From the NCBI GenBank assembly GCA_017853735.1, contig JAFMJA010000108.1, positions 1-8,493 on the forward strand: DNA of 8,493 bases, read 5' to 3'. The position numbers and the translations under genes are program-made. This document shows positions 5,519 through 8,493 of the stretch, piece after piece (position 1 is the first letter of the stretch; each line of letters begins with the position of its first letter). Under the pieces are notes generated by a model. That model was not told where the DNA came from and did not search any database. It was given only the letters and a program-made list of their open reading frames with translations. This DNA is from Burkholderiaceae bacterium. GTDB lineage: Bacteria; Pseudomonadota; Gammaproteobacteria; Burkholderiales; Burkholderiaceae_C.

Positions 5519-7059
5519 TGCAGCAGCTGCAAACGCCCACACAGGCCGCAGAGTGGCTGCGCTTTCATGTCAAGGGCAGCCTGCGTACCGACAGCCGCCA
5601 GGTCGGCGATGGCGATGGTTTCATTGCCTGGCCAGGTGCCACAGTCGATGGACGGCGCTTTGTGCCGGCAGCGCTGCAACAAGGTGCGGCTGCCTGCCTG
5701 GTGGAGCAGCTTGGCTACGAGCCCGCAGACATGAACGATGCGCGCATTGCCAGCTATGCGGGACTCAAAGACGACAGCGGCCCAATTGCTGCGGCCTACT
5801 ATGAGCACCCGTCCCGGCAGATCGATGTGCTGGCGGTGACCGGCACCAATGGCAAGACCACGACCACCTGGTGGCTGGCTCAGGCCCTGTCGGCCCTGCC
5901 CCGTCCCAAGCCTTGTGGCCTGATCGGCACCCTGGGTGTAGGGCAAGCCGTCCCAGGCGAACAGTTCGAAGGCGCTGTAGCCAGTACCGGGCTGACCACC
6001 CCCGATGCTGTATTGCTGCAGGCCACACTGCGCCGCTTTGCCGATGCCCGGCTGGTGGCTTGCGCCATGGAAGCCTCTTCGATCGGCATTGCCGAACATC
6101 GTATGGATGGCACCCGTATCCACACCGCCGTGTTCACCAATTTCACCCAGGACCATCTGGATTACCACGGCAGCATGCAGGCCTACTGGCTGGCCAAGGC
6201 GGCCCTGTTTGACTGGCCAGAGCTGAAAGCGGTGGTACTCAATTTGGATGACGAGCGCGGTGCTGAGCTGGCTGCACAGCTGCAGTCGCGGACGCTGGAT
6301 CTATGGACCGTCTCCAGCACCAAGGCGGCCCGCCTGCGCGCCAGCGACCTGCAGACCTGCGCACAAGGATTGCGCTTCAGGGTGCACGAGGGGCTGGAGC
6401 AGCATGAACTGAGCACCCAGGCAATGGGCCACTACAACGTGAACAATTTGCTGGGCGTGATCGCGGCCATGCGCACCCTGGGTGTGCCCCTGGCTGAAGC
6501 GGTGCATGCCTGCAGCCAATTGCACCCGGTGCCCGGCCGCATGGAGTCGGTCAGCCCGACCGGCCCGCACGGGCAGGCGCAGAGCCTGCCCTTGGTGGTG
6601 GTCGACTATGCCCATACGCCAGACGCGCTGGCCCAGGCCTTGCAGGCTTTGCAGCCACAGGCGGCGCTGCGCGGTGGACAACTCTGGTGTGTGTTTGGCT
6701 GCGGTGGTGACCGCGATGTGTTCAAGCGGCCCCTGATGGGGGCTATGGCGGGTCGCTATGCCGATCGGGTGGTGGTCACCAGCGACAACCCACGCCATGA
6801 AAAACCCGAGGTGATCATCAGCCAGATCCTGCTGGGCCTGGAAGGGCGCGACCAGGTGGAGGTGCAGGCCGATCGCGCGCTGGCCATCGCCCAGACCCTG
6901 GAACAGGCGGGTGCGCAGGATGTGGTGCTGGTGGCGGGCAAGGGCCATGAGGATTACCAGGAGCTGGCCGGCCAGCGCCTGGCGTTTTCCGACCGCCTGG
7001 AGGTGGGCAAGGCCTTGCAGGCCCGACGCAGCGCGGCGAATCAGGGAGGCCATGCGTGA
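5518..7059 (+). CDS. murE: MurE, UDP-MurNAc-L-Ala-D-Glu:meso-diaminopimelate ligase
   Basis: MurE is the cytoplasmic ATP-dependent ligase that adds the third amino acid to the peptidoglycan precursor. The 513-aa product shows the three Mur ligase domains: the N-terminal UDP-binding part with the TDSRQV segment (24-29); the central ATPase with the P-loop GTNGKTT (109-115), STGLTTPD, NFTQDHLDYHG (208-218) and Lys227 in AKAALF, the lysine that is carbamylated in this family; and the C-terminal domain with DYAHTPD, FGCGGDRD and GKGHEDYQ. DNPRHEKP (423-430) matches the DNPRxExP signature of enzymes that use meso-diaminopimelate rather than lysine, so Gram-negative type precursor is expected. ATG 5518 overlaps the ftsI stop, with GGAGGA (5503-5508) nine bases upstream. 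The last bases form GTGA with the likely murF start. Confidence 0.98.
   Translation: MQQLQTPTQAAEWLRFHVKGSLRTDSRQVGDGDGFIAWPGATVDGRRFVPAALQQGAAACLVEQLGYEPADMNDARIASYAGLKDDSGPIAAAYYEHPSRQIDVLAVTGTNGKTTTTWWLAQALSALPRPKPCGLIGTLGVGQAVPGEQFEGAVASTGLTTPDAVLLQATLRRFADARLVACAMEASSIGIAEHRMDGTRIHTAVFTNFTQDHLDYHGSMQAYWLAKAALFDWPELKAVVLNLDDERGAELAAQLQSRTLDLWTVSSTKAARLRASDLQTCAQGLRFRVHEGLEQHELSTQAMGHYNVNNLLGVIAAMRTLGVPLAEAVHACSQLHPVPGRMESVSPTGPHGQAQSLPLVVVDYAHTPDALAQALQALQPQAALRGGQLWCVFGCGGDRDVFKRPLMGAMAGRYADRVVVTSDNPRHEKPEVIISQILLGLEGRDQVEVQADRALAIAQTLEQAGAQDVVLVAGKGHEDYQELAGQRLAFSDRLEVGKALQARRSAANQGGHA
7044..7049 (+). promoter_or_regulatory. Ribosome binding site favouring the GTG 7056 start of murF
   Basis: GGGAGG lies 6 bases before GTG 7056 and inside the 3' end of murE. 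It is the best Shine-Dalgarno match near any murF start candidate. ATG 7140, where homology to E. coli MurF begins, has none. ATG 7052 is also nearby but reads in a different frame that stops at 7126. Confidence 0.6.
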
Positions 7060-8493
7060 ACGCGGCCAAGTCCTTGCATCCGCACCACAGAACGCTGCCG
7101 GCTGGCCGGCCCCAGACAGTGGCTGATCCGGCAGCACCCATGTTTTCCCTGGATCAGGCCTGTGCCTGGATCGATGGCGCACATTTGCTTGGCGAAGGTC
7201 AGACTGTTGTTCGGCGAGTACACAGTGACACCCGGACCCTGATGGCCGGCGACCTGTTCGTGGCCTTGCAGGGCGAGCGCTTTGATGCCAATGCCTTCCT
7301 GGCGCAGGCGCGCAGCAAGGGCGCGGTGGCGGCGTTGAGCAATGATGCGACGGCCTTGGCTCAGGCGGGCCTGCCCGGTCTGGTGGTGCCCGATACCCGG
7401 CGTGCCCTGGGCCAGCTGGCAGCAGCCTGGCGCGCGCAGTTTGGCCTGCCCCTGATTGCAGTCACCGGCAGCAACGGCAAGACCACGGTCACGCAGATGA
7501 TTGCCAGCATCCTGCGGGCCTGGAAGCCGCAGGCCATGTTGGCCACCCAGGGCAATCTGAACAATGAAATTGGCGTGCCGCTCACCCTGCTGCAACTCAG
7601 TGCCAGGCATGAAGTGGCCGTGCTGGAGCTGGGGATGAACCATCCCGGCGAAATCCAGTTGCTGGCGGGCATGGCGAGCCCAAGCGTGGGTTTGGTCAAC
7701 AACGCCCAACGCGAGCACCAGGAGTTCATGAGTAGCATCGAGGCGGTGGCGCGTGAAAACGGAGCTGTGATCGAGTCGCTGGGCCAGGACGGCACCGCTG
7801 TTTTCCCGGCCGACGATGAATGGAGCGCGCTCTGGGTGAGCCTTGCTGGCGACCGGCCGCGTTTGCGTTTTGCCCTGTCTGACCTGGACACGGATGCGGA
7901 CATCAGTGCGCGGCTACCCAGCTGGCATGCGGGGGGGTGGCAGGTGCGGGCCAGTACTCCCGCTGGCGCACTCCACTACCGCCTGAGTGTGGCGGGTCTG
8001 CACAACGTCAAAAATTCGCTGGCTGCAGCTGCCTGCGCGCTCGCTGTGGGCGCACCGTTGCCAGTGATCGCCCAGGGCCTGGCCTCTTTTCAGCCGGTTG
8101 CCGGCAGATCACGCACCCTGGCGCTCAGCCTGGCCGGTCGCGACATCACCCTGGTGGACGACAGCTACAACGCCAACCCGGACTCGGTGCTCGCAGCCAT
8201 TGATGTGCTGGCGGGCCTGCCAGGACCGCGACTCTTGGTGCTGGGCGATATGGGCGAGGTGGGTAGCCAGGGGCCGCAATTCCACACCGAGATTGGTGCG
8301 TATGCGCGTCAGCGAGGGATTGAAGACTTCTTTGCGTTGGGCGAGCAAACTCGTCACAGCGTGCAGGCCTATGGTGGTGGCAGCCATTTTGCCGACATCG
8401 AGGCGCTCAACCAAGCGGTGCGCGACAAGTTGTCCAATCTGGCCAGCGTGCTGGTCAAGGGCTCGCGCTTCATGAAGATGGAGCGGGTGGTGC
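7056..8493 (+). CDS. murF: MurF, UDP-MurNAc-tripeptide:D-alanyl-D-alanine ligase (3' partial)
   Basis: MurF adds the D-Ala-D-Ala dipeptide and completes the cytoplasmic UDP-MurNAc-pentapeptide. The frame is open to the window edge: 479 codons from GTG 7056, or 451 from ATG 7140. E. coli MurF has 452 aa, so only the C-terminal tail is missing. Numbered from ATG 7140, visible motifs are SDTRTLMAGDLFVALQGERFD (29-49), the P-loop TGSNGKTT (109-116), TQGNLNNEIGVPLTLL (136-151), ELGMNHPGEI (163-172), VNNAQREH, then GLHNVKNSLAAAA, DDSYNANPDSV and VLGDMGEVG. The last visible piece, LVKGSRFMKMERVV, aligns with LVKGSRSAAMEEVV of E. coli. Asn207 (codon 7758-7760) stands where E. coli has the carbamylated lysine. 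GTG 7056 is preferred because of the strong GGGAGG site and the GTGA overlap with murE. It adds 28 residues rich in Pro, Ala and His before the conserved N-terminus. ATG 7140 or GTG 7119 remain possible. Confidence 0.95.
   Translation, partial: MNAAKSLHPHHRTLPAGRPQTVADPAAPMFSLDQACAWIDGAHLLGEGQTVVRRVHSDTRTLMAGDLFVALQGERFDANAFLAQARSKGAVAALSNDATALAQAGLPGLVVPDTRRALGQLAAAWRAQFGLPLIAVTGSNGKTTVTQMIASILRAWKPQAMLATQGNLNNEIGVPLTLLQLSARHEVAVLELGMNHPGEIQLLAGMASPSVGLVNNAQREHQEFMSSIEAVARENGAVIESLGQDGTAVFPADDEWSALWVSLAGDRPRLRFALSDLDTDADISARLPSWHAGGWQVRASTPAGALHYRLSVAGLHNVKNSLAAAACALAVGAPLPVIAQGLASFQPVAGRSRTLALSLAGRDITLVDDSYNANPDSVLAAIDVLAGLPGPRLLVLGDMGEVGSQGPQFHTEIGAYARQRGIEDFFALGEQTRHSVQAYGGGSHFADIEALNQAVRDKLSNLASVLVKGSRFMKMERVV

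Noticed and set aside
7052..7126. ATG 7052 as a start of a small gene between murE and murF
   Set aside because: It reads only 24 codons in a frame different from murF and has no family features; the nearby GGGAGG better serves GTG 7056.
6301..7182. A 293-codon minus-strand open frame opposite murE and the murF start
   Set aside because: No recognisable domain, no independent ribosome binding or promoter evidence, and its composition is that of a shadow frame.

Overview
The window is a stretch of bacterial chromosome with every gene on the plus strand. It joins the 3' part of an hslVU protease operon to the start of the division and cell wall (dcw) cluster. The order is hslV (5' end cut) - hslU - about 260 bp non-coding - mraZ - rsmH - ftsL - ftsI - murE - murF (3' end cut). 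High GC, the protein sequences, the lone mraZ promoter region and a MurF with the 'NAQREHQEFM' segment suggest a betaproteobacterium of the order Burkholderiales, probably Comamonadaceae-like. This placement comes from recall of family sequences, not from a search.

Region 1 (1-1865) encodes the two parts of the ATP-dependent HslUV protease: the HslV peptidase and the AAA+ unfoldase HslU. They are 33 bp apart and almost certainly co-transcribed. Region 2 (1866-2127) is the only real non-coding gap. It is visibly AT-richer than the genes and holds a weak terminator candidate, candidate promoters, a 10-bp-phased array of AGTGG boxes that looks like the MraZ operator, and a 12-bp stem-loop overlapping the last box. 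Region 3 (2128-8493) is the dcw operon: the MraZ regulator, the 16S rRNA methyltransferase RsmH, the divisome proteins FtsL and FtsI (PBP3), and the ligases MurE and MurF, which add meso-diaminopimelate and D-Ala-D-Ala to the UDP-MurNAc peptide. From rsmH onward every junction overlaps (ATGA, ATGA, TGATG, GTGA), so translation is probably coupled.

MraZ is expected to bind the boxes upstream of its own gene and repress the operon. FtsL and FtsI act at the septum. MurE and MurF make the precursor that FtsI finally cross-links. The next genes outside the window would be expected to be mraY, murD, ftsW and others.

I see no mobile element, CRISPR array, tRNA, rRNA or unknown defence-type system. 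This is a conserved housekeeping region. The points worth a second look are regulatory (the phased box array and leader hairpin before mraZ) and in MurF (Asn at the position expected to hold the carbamylated lysine, and an N-terminal extension started from a GTG inside the murE stop).
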